DNA of 26,837 nucleotides from assembly GCA_034112085.1 (NCBI GenBank), contig JAWUWD010000084.1:1-26837 (forward strand). The letters are read 5' to 3'. Below the pieces are notes generated by a model. That model saw nothing but the letters and a program-made list of their open reading frames with translations. It was not told the origin of the DNA and did no database searches. Positions 1 to 7,920 of the stretch are shown here, in pieces; the first letter of the stretch is position 1; the number at the start of each line of letters is the position of its first letter. Position numbers and translations under genes: made by a program. This stretch comes from JAWUWD01 sp034112085. GTDB lineage: Bacteria > Bacteroidota > Bacteroidia > Cytophagales > Cyclobacteriaceae.

Positions 1-195
1 TATATTGTTGACACCCACTAGCTTGATCTGTTCAAGAATTTCTTCTTGGGCTCCATTACCAATAGCAAGCATGGCAATTACCGCAGCTACCCCAAATATA
101 ATCCCCAACGCGGTAAGCATTGTCCTGATCTTATTTGCCAGTACTGCATCTAAGGCGATATAGAAATTCGCCAGAAATCGTTCTTTATTGATCAC
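1..195 (-). CDS. MacB-type ABC transporter permease, N-terminal 65 codons (runs off left edge)
   Basis: Only the N-terminus is in the window. It reads from a GTG start. An AAAGGA-like ribosome site lies 7 nt upstream, and the GTG shares one base with the TAG stop of the adaptor gene (TAGTG), so translation is probably coupled. The peptide has a short cytoplasmic N-terminus with a positively charged stretch (LANKIRTML) and then a membrane segment, ALGIIFGVAAVIAMLAIGNGA. This is the classic opening of MacB/FtsX-family permeases (MacB_PCD domain). In this family the protein forms the membrane part of a mechanotransmitting ABC exporter that works with a MacA-like adaptor, which is the gene just upstream. 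Family assignment rests on the N-terminus only; whether an ATPase domain is fused or encoded separately cannot be seen. No ATG occurs before the conserved region. Confidence 0.85.
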   Translation of the reverse strand, partial: MINKERFLANFYIALDAVLANKIRTMLTALGIIFGVAAVIAMLAIGNGAQEEILEQIKLVGVNNI

Positions 196-1538
196 TATTT
201 AGTCCTTTTGTATTGACCCTTTGGCTTTTTATCAGCAACTTCTTCTTTAGAGAATTCATCAGAGACCTCTTGGGTTCTCTTCCCAGTCATTTCTGGAATC
301 AGCTGTACTTCCTCATCATCCATCCCGGACGGAACTGATAGATATATACGGTCGATTTCTGTCAATCCAGCAAGGACCACCGCTTCATCAGAATTTGTAT
401 CGCCAAGCTGTATTTCCTGCTTGACCGTATTGAGTCCATCTTTTTTGTATACAAAAGTAACCGTGTCATGTTCACTATGTAGCGTTTCTAGGGGAATGAA
501 CAATGCATTTTCTATTGACTTTGCTTTTATAGAATTACTCGTTGTCATCGCGGGACGAAGAAGAGGGTCAGAGCCTGCTATTTCTACATTGACTTGAAAC
601 ACTTTGGCATCTGAATTCGGTCGTTGCTCTCCTACATTGGCGACATTGATTACTTTTCCTTTAAGTTGTTTTTCTGGGAAAGCGTCTAGTCCTATGTCTA
701 CCATTTGTCCCGATTTTATTTTCCGCACATCTACTTCGTTGATATACGTCTTGGACATCATGACTGCCAAGTCTGGCAATGTGGCAACTACTGGATCCCA
801 AGCACTGATTTGTCCTCCTTCTTTTATCGCTTTCCCATCCCAACCTTTCTTATAGATTAGCATACCATCCTCTGGAGCTACTATTCTAAAGGCCTGTCTA
901 ATTTTCACCATGCCATCCAGTTCACGCTGAGCCTTGGCCAATGAAGCCGCTGCGTCACGCATCTTTGCTTTATTTTGCTGATGTTTTATTTTATAGTTTT
1001 CTTTGGCTTGTTCATAGGCTCTTCGTGCCTTGTCCAAATCAATTTCTGCTTGTTTGATAGTAGCAGGAGGCTCAAACTTGGATTGATCTAGTTTGATTTG
1101 TCTCTCTTCTACTCCATAATTAAGGTTAATGAGTTCATCACGCGCTTGTCGCATCTGTAAAGTCGTATCTAGTTGCGTTTGAATGTATTTTGAGTTTTCT
1201 TGCTCTAGGCTGGTTTGACCATCTTTCAATTTATTAACTAATTCAGATGGATCAAGTTGGGCAACAAAGTCTCCTTTCTTGACCTCAGTACCTTCTTCAA
1301 TGATGTCCTGAATATTGACATTCCATATACGGAATGAACGAAGGCCTGTTGGGCCCATGATTTTCACAGAGTTTTTGGCTTCAAGTTCTCCGGTGGTCGT
1401 GATATTGACTTCGAAAAGACCTTTTTTGACTGGGACGATAATATCGCCAATTCCATCTTTTTGAGACCCTTGTATGGCAAAATACATAATTACAAGCCCC
1501 AGGATGATTCCCCCGGTGATGATTGCTTTTTTGTTCAT
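195..1538 (-). CDS. HlyD/MacA-family periplasmic adaptor (membrane fusion protein)
   Basis: The 447-residue protein starts with a membrane anchor (residues ~5-23) and no lipobox. A split lipoyl/barrel-sandwich domain follows: one half around 70-98 (EEGTEVKKGDFVAQLDP) and the other around 218-260 (RIVAPEDGMLIYKKG). Between them lies a long alpha-helical hairpin (~100-215) rich in Lys, Glu and Gln. The beta-barrel and membrane-proximal domains occupy the rest. In the family this protein links an inner-membrane transporter to an outer-membrane exit duct, and the MacB-type permease overlapping its stop codon is its likely partner. The C-terminus ends in a charged Lys/Glu-rich tail (~420-447) beyond the usual fold. 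The gene begins a transcription unit, since a strong terminator (1701-1737) separates it from the upstream operon. The substrate is unknown. Confidence 0.9.
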   Translation of the reverse strand: MNKKAIITGGIILGLVIMYFAIQGSQKDGIGDIIVPVKKGLFEVNITTTGELEAKNSVKIMGPTGLRSFRIWNVNIQDIIEEGTEVKKGDFVAQLDPSELVNKLKDGQTSLEQENSKYIQTQLDTTLQMRQARDELINLNYGVEERQIKLDQSKFEPPATIKQAEIDLDKARRAYEQAKENYKIKHQQNKAKMRDAAASLAKAQRELDGMVKIRQAFRIVAPEDGMLIYKKGWDGKAIKEGGQISAWDPVVATLPDLAVMMSKTYINEVDVRKIKSGQMVDIGLDAFPEKQLKGKVINVANVGEQRPNSDAKVFQVNVEIAGSDPLLRPAMTTSNSIKAKSIENALFIPLETLHSEHDTVTFVYKKDGLNTVKQEIQLGDTNSDEAVVLAGLTEIDRIYLSVPSGMDDEEVQLIPEMTGKRTQEVSDEFSKEEVADKKPKGQYKRTK

Positions 1539-1606
1539 GATTGATGTGATCTATTGGATGTTTTATAAAGGTAATACTCTGATTATGATAAATGGTTACC
1601 GTAAAG

Positions 1607-1626
1607 ACAACTGAGTAACCAGTTGT
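1607..1626. promoter_or_regulatory. Inverted repeat upstream of the adaptor gene, possible operator
   Basis: ACAACTG and CAGTTGT form a perfect 7-bp inverted repeat with a 6-nt spacer, 69 bp upstream of the adaptor start codon. A second arm pair, GGTTAC/GTAACC, overlaps it. The position suits an operator or a leader hairpin for the efflux operon, but no matching second copy was found elsewhere and no binding protein can be named. Confidence 0.3.
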
Positions 1627-1700
1627 AAAATTATAAGACACATAATATTCTTAATATCAATAAAGATGATTGTGGGTGAAGAAAAGTTTTAGACACCTAA

Positions 1701-1737
1701 AAATAAAAAGCGAGTACCCATCAAATAGGTACTCGCT
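1701..1737 (-). terminator. Rho-independent terminator of the ECF sigma operon
   Basis: A perfect 10-bp stem (AGCGAGTACC / GGTACTCGCT, 1709-1718 with 1728-1737) encloses a 9-nt loop. On the minus strand it is followed directly by TTTTTATTT (1709-1701). It lies 25 nt beyond the stop codon of the last gene of the operon. This is a textbook intrinsic terminator and insulates the efflux genes downstream. Confidence 0.9.
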
Positions 1738-1761
1738 CTCAAATAATTGAATCAATTTTGT

Positions 1762-2406
1762 CTAGAATTTACCAAATTTTAGTGAGACTTGCGTTGACCA
1801 ATTACTAAGGTTATCATCTGTGATTTGGGTTAGACTTAGAGTCGACCCGTGCACCATGCGATAAGAGGTACCAAGACCAATTCTGAAGAACTTAGCCACA
1901 TTGATTTCCATCTCCACGCCAGGCTCGATGACTAATGCATTGGAGTGCTCAATTCGATCATCAAGATTGAACTCTTCATTTCTAACAAAATCGTTAAAAT
2001 AGTCTCTATCTGTTACTTCAAACCTGCCGTATCCTAATAGTAAAGGGAAGTTAAAATGGATTATTTCTTTTGGGAATATGTTATAGCCTAACAAAAGCCC
2101 ACCATATCCTGAATATAGAAATTGGTCTTGATTAGGGTTATTACTCTCAACTTTATTCGAAGAGCTAAGTCCATAAGCCGCGAGTCCTAATGTAAAATGA
2201 CGGTTAATGATGACTCCACCATTCACACCTAGCAGAGTGCCATACTGCTCGTTGACCTTGGAGTATTTAGCTTCCAACGCTCCAAAACCTGTGACTTTGG
2301 CTGGCTGACTAAATATAGTTTTGATTTCTTGCTTTTGAGCCCTGGCTTGATGTGAGATAGTGCCTAACATTATGATTACGAGGATGAATAGTGCGTTGCT
2401 TTTCAT
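1762..2406 (-). CDS. Exported outer-membrane beta-barrel protein, last gene of ECF operon
   Basis: This 214-residue protein begins with a signal peptide (MKSNALFILVIIMLG...ARAQ, cleavage near residue 23). No lipobox is present. The mature part is made of alternating amphipathic strands with Gly and aromatic residues at strand ends, and it ends in a phenylalanine-terminated strand (VSLKFGKF), as usual for outer-membrane barrels sorted by BamA. No catalytic motif is visible. It starts 21 nt after the DUF4097-like gene and is closed by a strong terminator, so it is transcribed with the sigma/anti-sigma pair. It may be the envelope component whose state that pair controls; this role is inferred from context. 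The specific family was not recognised. Confidence 0.75.
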   Translation of the reverse strand: MKSNALFILVIIMLGTISHQARAQKQEIKTIFSQPAKVTGFGALEAKYSKVNEQYGTLLGVNGGVIINRHFTLGLAAYGLSSSNKVESNNPNQDQFLYSGYGGLLLGYNIFPKEIIHFNFPLLLGYGRFEVTDRDYFNDFVRNEEFNLDDRIEHSNALVIEPGVEMEINVAKFFRIGLGTSYRMVHGSTLSLTQITDDNLSNWSTQVSLKFGKF

Positions 2407-2427
2407 GATTTTGAGTCTTGTTTTGAG

Positions 2428-3570
2428 TTAGTTTGATTTTACTGATTGTTGTGGCTGGAGTCTTATATTGATCTCTCCTTTTTCCGAATCAATGTTTAGG
2501 TTTCCCTTGTAGTTATTTTTGTCTCCGATGATTCCTCTAAGACGTAAAACTCCCTTTTTGTCATCAACATATTCTTTGGTAAGTCCTTCAAATGGCAATG
2601 GAGTTTGATCTTCGTCTAATATGATGTCAACGTCCATATGAGTGTTGGCATCAAAGTCAAGATCGATATCTGAATATTTTCCTTCTATTCTGATAAGTGA
2701 AAAATTGAAAGGTATTTGTCTGATGGAAATGTCAGTGTATCTTAAATTGATATCAAGAGATTTTAATAACTCCCCAAGCTTTAAATTTGACAAGGCCATC
2801 TTGCCTTCAAGTCTTTCTACTTTCGTTATTTCTATAAGTTTATCACTTCTAGAGTTGAGCGTGACTTCGTTGGCTTTGGAGATCATGATTTCAGAAGACA
2901 CACTTTCTATGCCAGCAGCACCGATTGACTTGATCGTTACTTGAGAAGATTTAAGAACCAAGTTACCATCTTTAATCTCTTTAATTTGTGCTTTTCCATA
3001 GCTCAAAGTAATAGAGGAACTTGCATTTAGGTCGTTGGCCCTTAAGTCTCCATGTGACATGTCGATATCTACTTTCTGATTACGATCAGCTATAAAAACA
3101 TCCCCAAACTTATTATTCAGAGTCAGTGCTGTCCCCACAGGGACCGATACGACATAATTAATTTCAAGCTTATTTTTGCTTAAAAGCGTCTTCGAATAAT
3201 CTCCGATATTATTCCATAACTCTTTGAATGCTCCCGATTTTCTATCTAATACAGTCTCTAATGTTAGGTATTGATTAGTCTGTACAAAGTCAAAATCTAC
3301 TCGTTCCAGTATCTTGGTGGCAGCTGCTCCATCCTTTCCGTAAGCAATCACTTCAACCTTCACATTGACCGAGTCATTGGCAGAATTATTGATGAGAATT
3401 TGCCCATATTTATTGGTGATTTCTAAGTAGCTATTTTCCCCCATTAAGTATCCTTGACTGATCGTCTTTGACACCTTAGTGTCATCGTCTCCAGAGCTAT
3501 CTGCTAAAGCAGGAAAACAAATAGTTGCCCACAATACTACAGGCATGAATACTTTATATAATAATTTCAT
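2428..3570 (-). CDS. Exported DUF4097-like beta-solenoid protein of ECF operon
   Basis: The start at 3570 is preferred over an in-frame ATG at 3591. An AAAGGAAA ribosome site lies 8 nt upstream of it, and it gives a clean signal peptide (MKLLYKVFMPVVLWATICFPALA). The product is then 380 residues. The mature part carries repeated short beta segments of the type seen in DUF4097/head-GIN proteins, such as LEITNKYGQILINNS, LTLNNKFGDVFI and IDMSHGDLRAN. These predict a right-handed beta-solenoid in the periplasm or on the outer membrane. Bacteroidota ECF operons often carry such a gene after the anti-sigma factor; its biochemical role is unknown. The first 17 nt overlap the anti-sigma gene, which suggests translational coupling. 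No enzymatic residues are evident. Confidence 0.75.
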   Translation of the reverse strand: MKLLYKVFMPVVLWATICFPALADSSGDDDTKVSKTISQGYLMGENSYLEITNKYGQILINNSANDSVNVKVEVIAYGKDGAAATKILERVDFDFVQTNQYLTLETVLDRKSGAFKELWNNIGDYSKTLLSKNKLEINYVVSVPVGTALTLNNKFGDVFIADRNQKVDIDMSHGDLRANDLNASSSITLSYGKAQIKEIKDGNLVLKSSQVTIKSIGAAGIESVSSEIMISKANEVTLNSRSDKLIEITKVERLEGKMALSNLKLGELLKSLDINLRYTDISIRQIPFNFSLIRIEGKYSDIDLDFDANTHMDVDIILDEDQTPLPFEGLTKEYVDDKKGVLRLRGIIGDKNNYKGNLNIDSEKGEINIRLQPQQSVKSN

Positions 3571-4093
3571 GCGCTGTTTCCTTTTTTTCATTTGTTCTGA
3601 CTTTTTCTAATACTTTCTCGAGTATTTGAAGTTTGATTCTATAATTTTCGATCATTGCGTTGATCACTTCTTCACTATCGGCATTGTCCTTAAGGTCTTG
3701 CTGCAACTCTTTGTAGGCCTCGTCAAGTAGTGCCAAGTCTTCCTCTATTATTCCATTCACATCTGCACTGCTAGTATTGATCAGCTGGAGTTGTTCACTA
3801 ATGCGGTTAGCATAGTAATACTCCGTTTCTGCCAACTCTGGTGAAATGTCTTTCAGTGCATAGAGCTGGTCTTCATTTCGCCCTCCTAAGATTGAGAGAG
3901 TACCCCAGCCAACACCAATAATTAGCGCGATTGATGCTGCTATTTTCATCCAAATTTTATAGAAATGCGGCCCTTTTTGTACATTTTTTTCTAGCTGGTC
4001 TTCTATGTTATTCCACAGGCCTTCCAGGTCAGTGTCGTACTGTTCCCAACTTTGCCGCTCTTCTCGTACCCTTTTTCTCAATTTATCTTTCAT
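3554..4093 (-). CDS. Membrane anti-sigma-like protein (partner of the ECF sigma factor)
   Basis: This 179-residue protein has a basic cytoplasmic N-terminus of ~45 residues, one membrane segment (IWMKIAASIALIIGVGWGTLSI, ~47-68), and a ~110-residue C-terminal part predicted to be periplasmic and mostly helical, with coiled-coil character (~95-172). The zinc anti-sigma motif (HxxxCxxC) is absent. It is nevertheless placed and shaped like Bacteroidota anti-sigma factors: it starts 10 nt after the ECF sigma gene, is small, and crosses the membrane once. The predicted job is to hold the sigma factor at the inner membrane and release it on an envelope signal. That role comes from gene order and topology, not from a recognised domain. 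Its 3' end overlaps the DUF4097-like gene. Confidence 0.7.
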   Translation of the reverse strand: MKDKLRKRVREERQSWEQYDTDLEGLWNNIEDQLEKNVQKGPHFYKIWMKIAASIALIIGVGWGTLSILGGRNEDQLYALKDISPELAETEYYYANRISEQLQLINTSSADVNGIIEEDLALLDEAYKELQQDLKDNADSEEVINAMIENYRIKLQILEKVLEKVRTNEKKETAHEIII

Positions 4094-4103
4094 TGGTTTG
4101 GGA

Positions 4104-4643
4104 TTAGTCTGTTAATATTTTTCTAATCTTACTTTTCGCCTTACAATATTGTGCCTTTGAGGCTGATTCTGATATTGACAGTATGTGGGCGATCTCTTTA
4201 TGGTCATAACCTTCAAATAAATATAGGTTGAGCACCGTACGACATCCTTCTGATATCTTGTCTATTGTAGACATCACTTCCTTAATACTATATTCCGAAA
4301 ACGATTCATTGCCGTCATCTTCGACTAGACCCTCATGTTCTTCCCCTAAACTACTCGTTAGAAGCTGTTTCTTTTTGAGTGTATTGATACATTGATTGAT
4401 GACAATGCGCTTCACCCAAGCACTAAAAGTTGCTTCTTCTTTTAGCTTTTTTATATTAATAAAGACAGTGATAAATGCTTCTTGCAAGACATCTTTTGCT
4501 TCTTCCTCATCACCCGTCATCCTGCGACAAATATTATACATGGCGCCAGCATAAAGCTGATACAACTCACTCTGAGCTTGCCGATCACCATCCTGACTTC
4601 TGTTGATCAGGTACTTATGTGTTGTTTGTTGTTCGGACTTCAA
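4104..4643 (-). CDS. ECF-type RNA polymerase sigma factor
   Basis: The 179 residues contain sigma-70 region 2 (~22-90; core helix DEEEAKDVLQEAFITVF, then FSAWVKRIVINQCINTLKK) and region 4 (~122-177; helix-turn-helix GYDHKEIAHILSISESASKAQ). They are joined by a short acidic linker, with no region 1 or 3, so this is a group 4 sigma factor. The start codon appears to be TTG at 4643: the frame is closed by a stop just upstream, and the next ATG falls inside region 2. It heads an operon of four genes (sigma, anti-sigma-like, DUF4097-like, barrel). It probably transcribes its own operon from the promoter candidate at 4669-4696. It is expected to direct part of the envelope response. Confidence 0.92.
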   Translation of the reverse strand: MKSEQQTTHKYLINRSQDGDRQAQSELYQLYAGAMYNICRRMTGDEEEAKDVLQEAFITVFINIKKLKEEATFSAWVKRIVINQCINTLKKKQLLTSSLGEEHEGLVEDDGNESFSEYSIKEVMSTIDKISEGCRTVLNLYLFEGYDHKEIAHILSISESASKAQYCKAKSKIRKILTD

Positions 4644-4668
4644 TCGATTGAGTTACTTTACATGATTA

Positions 4669-4696
4669 TAGACAAGCGGATTATTGGAAGGTTTCC
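4669..4696 (-). promoter_or_regulatory. Candidate ECF-sigma promoter for the sigma operon
   Basis: Reading the minus strand, GGAAAC (4696-4691) is followed after 17 nt by GTCTA (4673-4669). This matches the general ECF pattern of a GGAAAC-like -35 and a GTC/TCTA-like -10 with 16-17 nt between them. A start site near 4662 would leave a leader of about 20 nt before the TTG start. The -35 lies inside a perfect 15-bp palindrome, TTGGAA-GGT-TTCCAA (4684-4698). The fit suggests autoregulation, but there is no second promoter in the window to support a shared consensus. Confidence 0.45.
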
Positions 4697-4791
4697 AAAG
4701 TCGAGTAAATTTATTTAAATAATTTAAATCCTTCATGTCCAAAATAATGAGACTACTTTTGCCAAGCCGTAAATTCAGCGATATTCATATA

Positions 4792-5352
4792 ATGAAAAAC
4801 AGTATACTTTTGGCAATATTGATTTTTGGAACATTAATATGTCAAGCGCAAAATTTTGAAGCCTTTCTGATCGGAGGGGTGAATCTATCTCAAATAGATG
4901 GGGATAAACTTGCGGGGTATAACAAAGTTGGATTTGTAGTGGGAGGTGCTACAAGTATCACCATTAATGAAGAATGGGATTTCCAACAAGAAATCGTTTA
5001 CTATCAGCGTGGGAGTAAAGCTACGGCTGATCAACTCTCTATTGAAAATTATTCTATAAAGAGCCTAGATTATATTGACATTATTGCTCAGGTCAAATAC
5101 GACTTAGAAGAAAATTTGGCTTTGTTAGGAGGGTTGGGTTATGGGACTTTTGTTAAGGTGAAGTCAGACGTCCCTGAAGATAAGTCACTCTACAATCCCG
5201 ACATATTTGCAACCTTTGGAGTGCAATATCAATTAGCAGATAATCTTTTTATCGCACTGAAAGGACAGTATTCTCTTAACTCAGTTTTTAAACCACACAA
5301 TGCCTACAATAATAGCCTGAGTTTGTCCCTAAGGTATCGATTATTTCAATAA
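4792..5352 (+). CDS. PorT-like outer-membrane beta-barrel protein
   Basis: The ATG at 4792 is preferred to an in-frame ATG at 4735 because it starts directly with a signal peptide (MKNSILLAILIFGTLICQAQ). The mature protein opens with FEAFLIGGVNLSQIDGDKLAGYNK, the pattern of PorT-family/outer-membrane beta-barrel proteins of Bacteroidota: a Gly-rich first strand, then a polar loop and GFVVGG. The total is 186 residues, enough for eight strands, ending in LSLSLRYRLFQ, a typical aromatic barrel end. The gene is divergent from the ECF operon and convergent with the FtsX permease gene, only 4 nt from that gene's stop. No specific function can be assigned. Confidence 0.75.
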   Translation: MKNSILLAILIFGTLICQAQNFEAFLIGGVNLSQIDGDKLAGYNKVGFVVGGATSITINEEWDFQQEIVYYQRGSKATADQLSIENYSIKSLDYIDIIAQVKYDLEENLALLGGLGYGTFVKVKSDVPEDKSLYNPDIFATFGVQYQLADNLFIALKGQYSLNSVFKPHNAYNNSLSLSLRYRLFQ

Positions 5353-5354
5353 TC
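5339..5354. terminator. Weak hairpin shared by two convergent gene ends
   Basis: GATTAT and ATAATC pair around a TTCA loop, spanning the TAA stop of the plus-strand barrel gene and the 4-nt gap before the minus-strand permease stop. The stem is AT-rich and has no clear U-tract on either side, so it would be a poor terminator. Confidence 0.25.
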
Positions 5355-5356
5355 AC

Positions 5357-7780
5357 TTAATTGTCATGCAGTGCATAAACGGGATTAGCGAGGGCTGCTT
5401 TTGTGGTGTGATATATAAGCGCAATAGTGGTAAACAAAACACAGATAAACAGCGCAATGGCGAATGGCCAAAAGTTTAAATCTATTCGATGAGCAAAATT
5501 TTCTAACCAAACCTGAATAAAAAAGTAGGTAAAAGGGACGGCAATCAAATTGGCGATTAAAACCAATCCAGCAATTTTTTTAGACAGGAGAGAAATAATC
5601 ATTTTTGGACTAGCTCCATTCACTTTCCGTATAGCAATTTCTTTCTTTTTCAACTCTGTAGTGAACGAAATCAAGCCGATTATTCCAAGAGAGGCTATAA
5701 ATATGATAATGAATGAAAATGAGGTCAATAGGCTTAAAAACTGATCTTCTTTCTTGTAAAGTTTGTCAAGCGTTTCATCTACAAAACTATATTCAAGTGT
5801 GTGTTCTGGGAAAGTAGATTTCCAAGTTTCTTTTACGAATGAAATGGATTCAATCAAATTATCTCCCTTGATCTTGAGGTAAAGGTTTTGAGACCCATTG
5901 GTGTCTAGAAACATAATCAACGGATTGACTTCCTGATAGGATACACCTAAGTTGAAGTCATTCACCACTCCGACCACACTATAGGTGATTAGATTGCCTT
6001 CCTCATCCTCTCCCAGTGGCATTTTCCCCAGCAGTGGGCTTTCTTCCCAACCAAAACGTTTTACAGCTGTCTCGTTGATCAAAACGGAAAAGTCTTCATC
6101 ACTTCCAGAGTCATTGTCGAAATTCCTTCCTTCAACCATGCTAAGACCTATCGTGCTCACAAAGTCATAGTCTATTGAGACCACATCCGCTCCCATTTGG
6201 AATGTCGTTCCATCCAAACTTTCTAATGTAGGGGTGAACTGATTAGCCTCTGCATCTAGTGAATATCGTGAATTTGTTGCCCCGACTATATTCGTATTAC
6301 TTGTCAGAAGGACTTTGAATGCATTAAGCTGATTTGCTACCACGGTATCTCCTGGAATACTAATATGGACGAGATTTTCTTTTTCAAATCCAACATCCTT
6401 ATTTTTAATAAATCGTGTTTGTTCTGATACAAATAGGATTCCAGAGATCAACATTGCTGCGATCGTATATTGAATTATGACTAAGAGTTTTCTTAGGCTA
6501 TTGCTTTGCCCACTGTTTCCATATTTGCTTTTGAGTACAGCAAGTGATTCAACAGAAGATAGGTGAATAGAAGGGTAGATGCCAGCTAGGACACCTATCG
6601 CCAATGAAAGTAGCATTATATTACCGATGTTGGAAACGCTCAATATGGATTCTAAAGATTGATTCAGGTTGGCAATGTGGTTGAAGTAGGGCAAAAGAAT
6701 GATTGAGAATATAATGGCCACCACTCCCGAAAGTATGGTAATAAGGATGGACTCGCCTAGAAACTGAATTAATAGAGATGGCCTTGACGATCCCAGTACC
6801 TTTCGTATGCCTACTTCACTTGCACGTTCTGTAGCATAAGCTGTGGCTAAGTTGACATAATTGATGCTTGCTAACACTAACAAAAAGGCGATGATGATAC
6901 TAAGTATTGAGACATTCGTCTCACTTCCATGTGGATATGGTTCCCACACATATTCTGGACCAAGATGTATCTCAGTTAGCGGTTGAAACATAAGATCTGC
7001 CGTGCCTTGTAGGTCATCAAAAGTTCCTTTCATATGCTGCTCAAAGAAATCTGGAAACTTGTCATGGAGTGCGACTGGGTCATTCGATTCATTGAGCATT
7101 ATATATGTATATGTGTGTGCTCCATACCATTGGCTCATTTCTCGCTCGTAGGGGAAAGTAGACCAAGAAACGAGAGCTTCGAGTTGCAGGTGTGTTTTGT
7201 CAGAAGGGTCTTTGATGATGCCTGTCACTTTCAGGTTTTTAGAATCTCTACCAGGAAATTCTAAGGATTTTCCATAAGGCTCTTGCTCTCCGAAATTTTT
7301 TTTTGCGAACGACTGTGATAGTACAATTGAGTTTGGCTCTTTAAGAGAGGTTTCAGGATTCCCGATAATAAACTCTTGTTCAAACATGTTGAAGTAAGTA
7401 GAGTCTACAATGAAAATTTTCTTTGACTTGATTTTCACATCGTCTAAAACTAAGGTAGCGGTGTGTATATTAAGCCCGCCTAATCCACGTATTCTTACTG
7501 CATCTTCCACTTCAGGAAATTGTGTTTTCAACGTAGGTGCAACAGGTCGAGGAGCATTGCTATAGATGTCCCTCTTTTCATTCATATTGAAGTCTGCATT
7601 GACTCGGTATATTCTTTCTGCTTTTGAAAAATGCTGATCATATGATACTTGATCTTGCACATAGAGCCAAAGCAAGAATGAGAAAGCCATACTGGTAGCA
7701 AGGCCCAATACATTGAGCAGCGTATAAAATTTCCTTTTGCGAAGATTCCTTATTGCAGTGACTAAGATGTTCTTAAACAT
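5357..7780 (-). CDS. Two-module FtsX/MacB-type ABC transporter permease, solitary
   Basis: The 807-residue protein has two tandem MacB-PCD + FtsX modules. Membrane segment 1 is at ~20-41 after a basic N-terminus (FKNILVTAIRNLRKRKFYT). A periplasmic domain follows (~43-288), then four segments (~291-315, ~336-365, ~385-405, ~430-452), a second periplasmic domain, and three C-terminal segments. The coupling-loop motif occurs twice, as EVGIRKVLG (322-330) and EIAIRKVNG (714-722), and the tail is NPVYALHDN. This is the standard single-polypeptide permease of Bacteroidota that needs a separate LolD/MacB-like ATPase; none is encoded nearby. It is monocistronic, with convergent and divergent neighbours. 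Likely jobs are lipid, lipoprotein or peptide extrusion or mechanotransmission; the substrate is not known. It is a paralogue of the tandem pair at 13433-18203. Confidence 0.9.
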   Translation of the reverse strand: MFKNILVTAIRNLRKRKFYTLLNVLGLATSMAFSFLLWLYVQDQVSYDQHFSKAERIYRVNADFNMNEKRDIYSNAPRPVAPTLKTQFPEVEDAVRIRGLGGLNIHTATLVLDDVKIKSKKIFIVDSTYFNMFEQEFIIGNPETSLKEPNSIVLSQSFAKKNFGEQEPYGKSLEFPGRDSKNLKVTGIIKDPSDKTHLQLEALVSWSTFPYEREMSQWYGAHTYTYIMLNESNDPVALHDKFPDFFEQHMKGTFDDLQGTADLMFQPLTEIHLGPEYVWEPYPHGSETNVSILSIIIAFLLVLASINYVNLATAYATERASEVGIRKVLGSSRPSLLIQFLGESILITILSGVVAIIFSIILLPYFNHIANLNQSLESILSVSNIGNIMLLSLAIGVLAGIYPSIHLSSVESLAVLKSKYGNSGQSNSLRKLLVIIQYTIAAMLISGILFVSEQTRFIKNKDVGFEKENLVHISIPGDTVVANQLNAFKVLLTSNTNIVGATNSRYSLDAEANQFTPTLESLDGTTFQMGADVVSIDYDFVSTIGLSMVEGRNFDNDSGSDEDFSVLINETAVKRFGWEESPLLGKMPLGEDEEGNLITYSVVGVVNDFNLGVSYQEVNPLIMFLDTNGSQNLYLKIKGDNLIESISFVKETWKSTFPEHTLEYSFVDETLDKLYKKEDQFLSLLTSFSFIIIFIASLGIIGLISFTTELKKKEIAIRKVNGASPKMIISLLSKKIAGLVLIANLIAVPFTYFFIQVWLENFAHRIDLNFWPFAIALFICVLFTTIALIYHTTKAALANPVYALHDN

Positions 7781-7920
7781 TTGGCTGATGGTAAATTTTA
7801 AAAATAACTAATCTTATGGTGATTATTAAATATACGATTCAAACGAGTTATTTCAATTCATGTTATGCACTAATGTTGCTAGAGCTTTGTAAGTCCAGGA
7901 TAGATTGAATATATTTTGTC

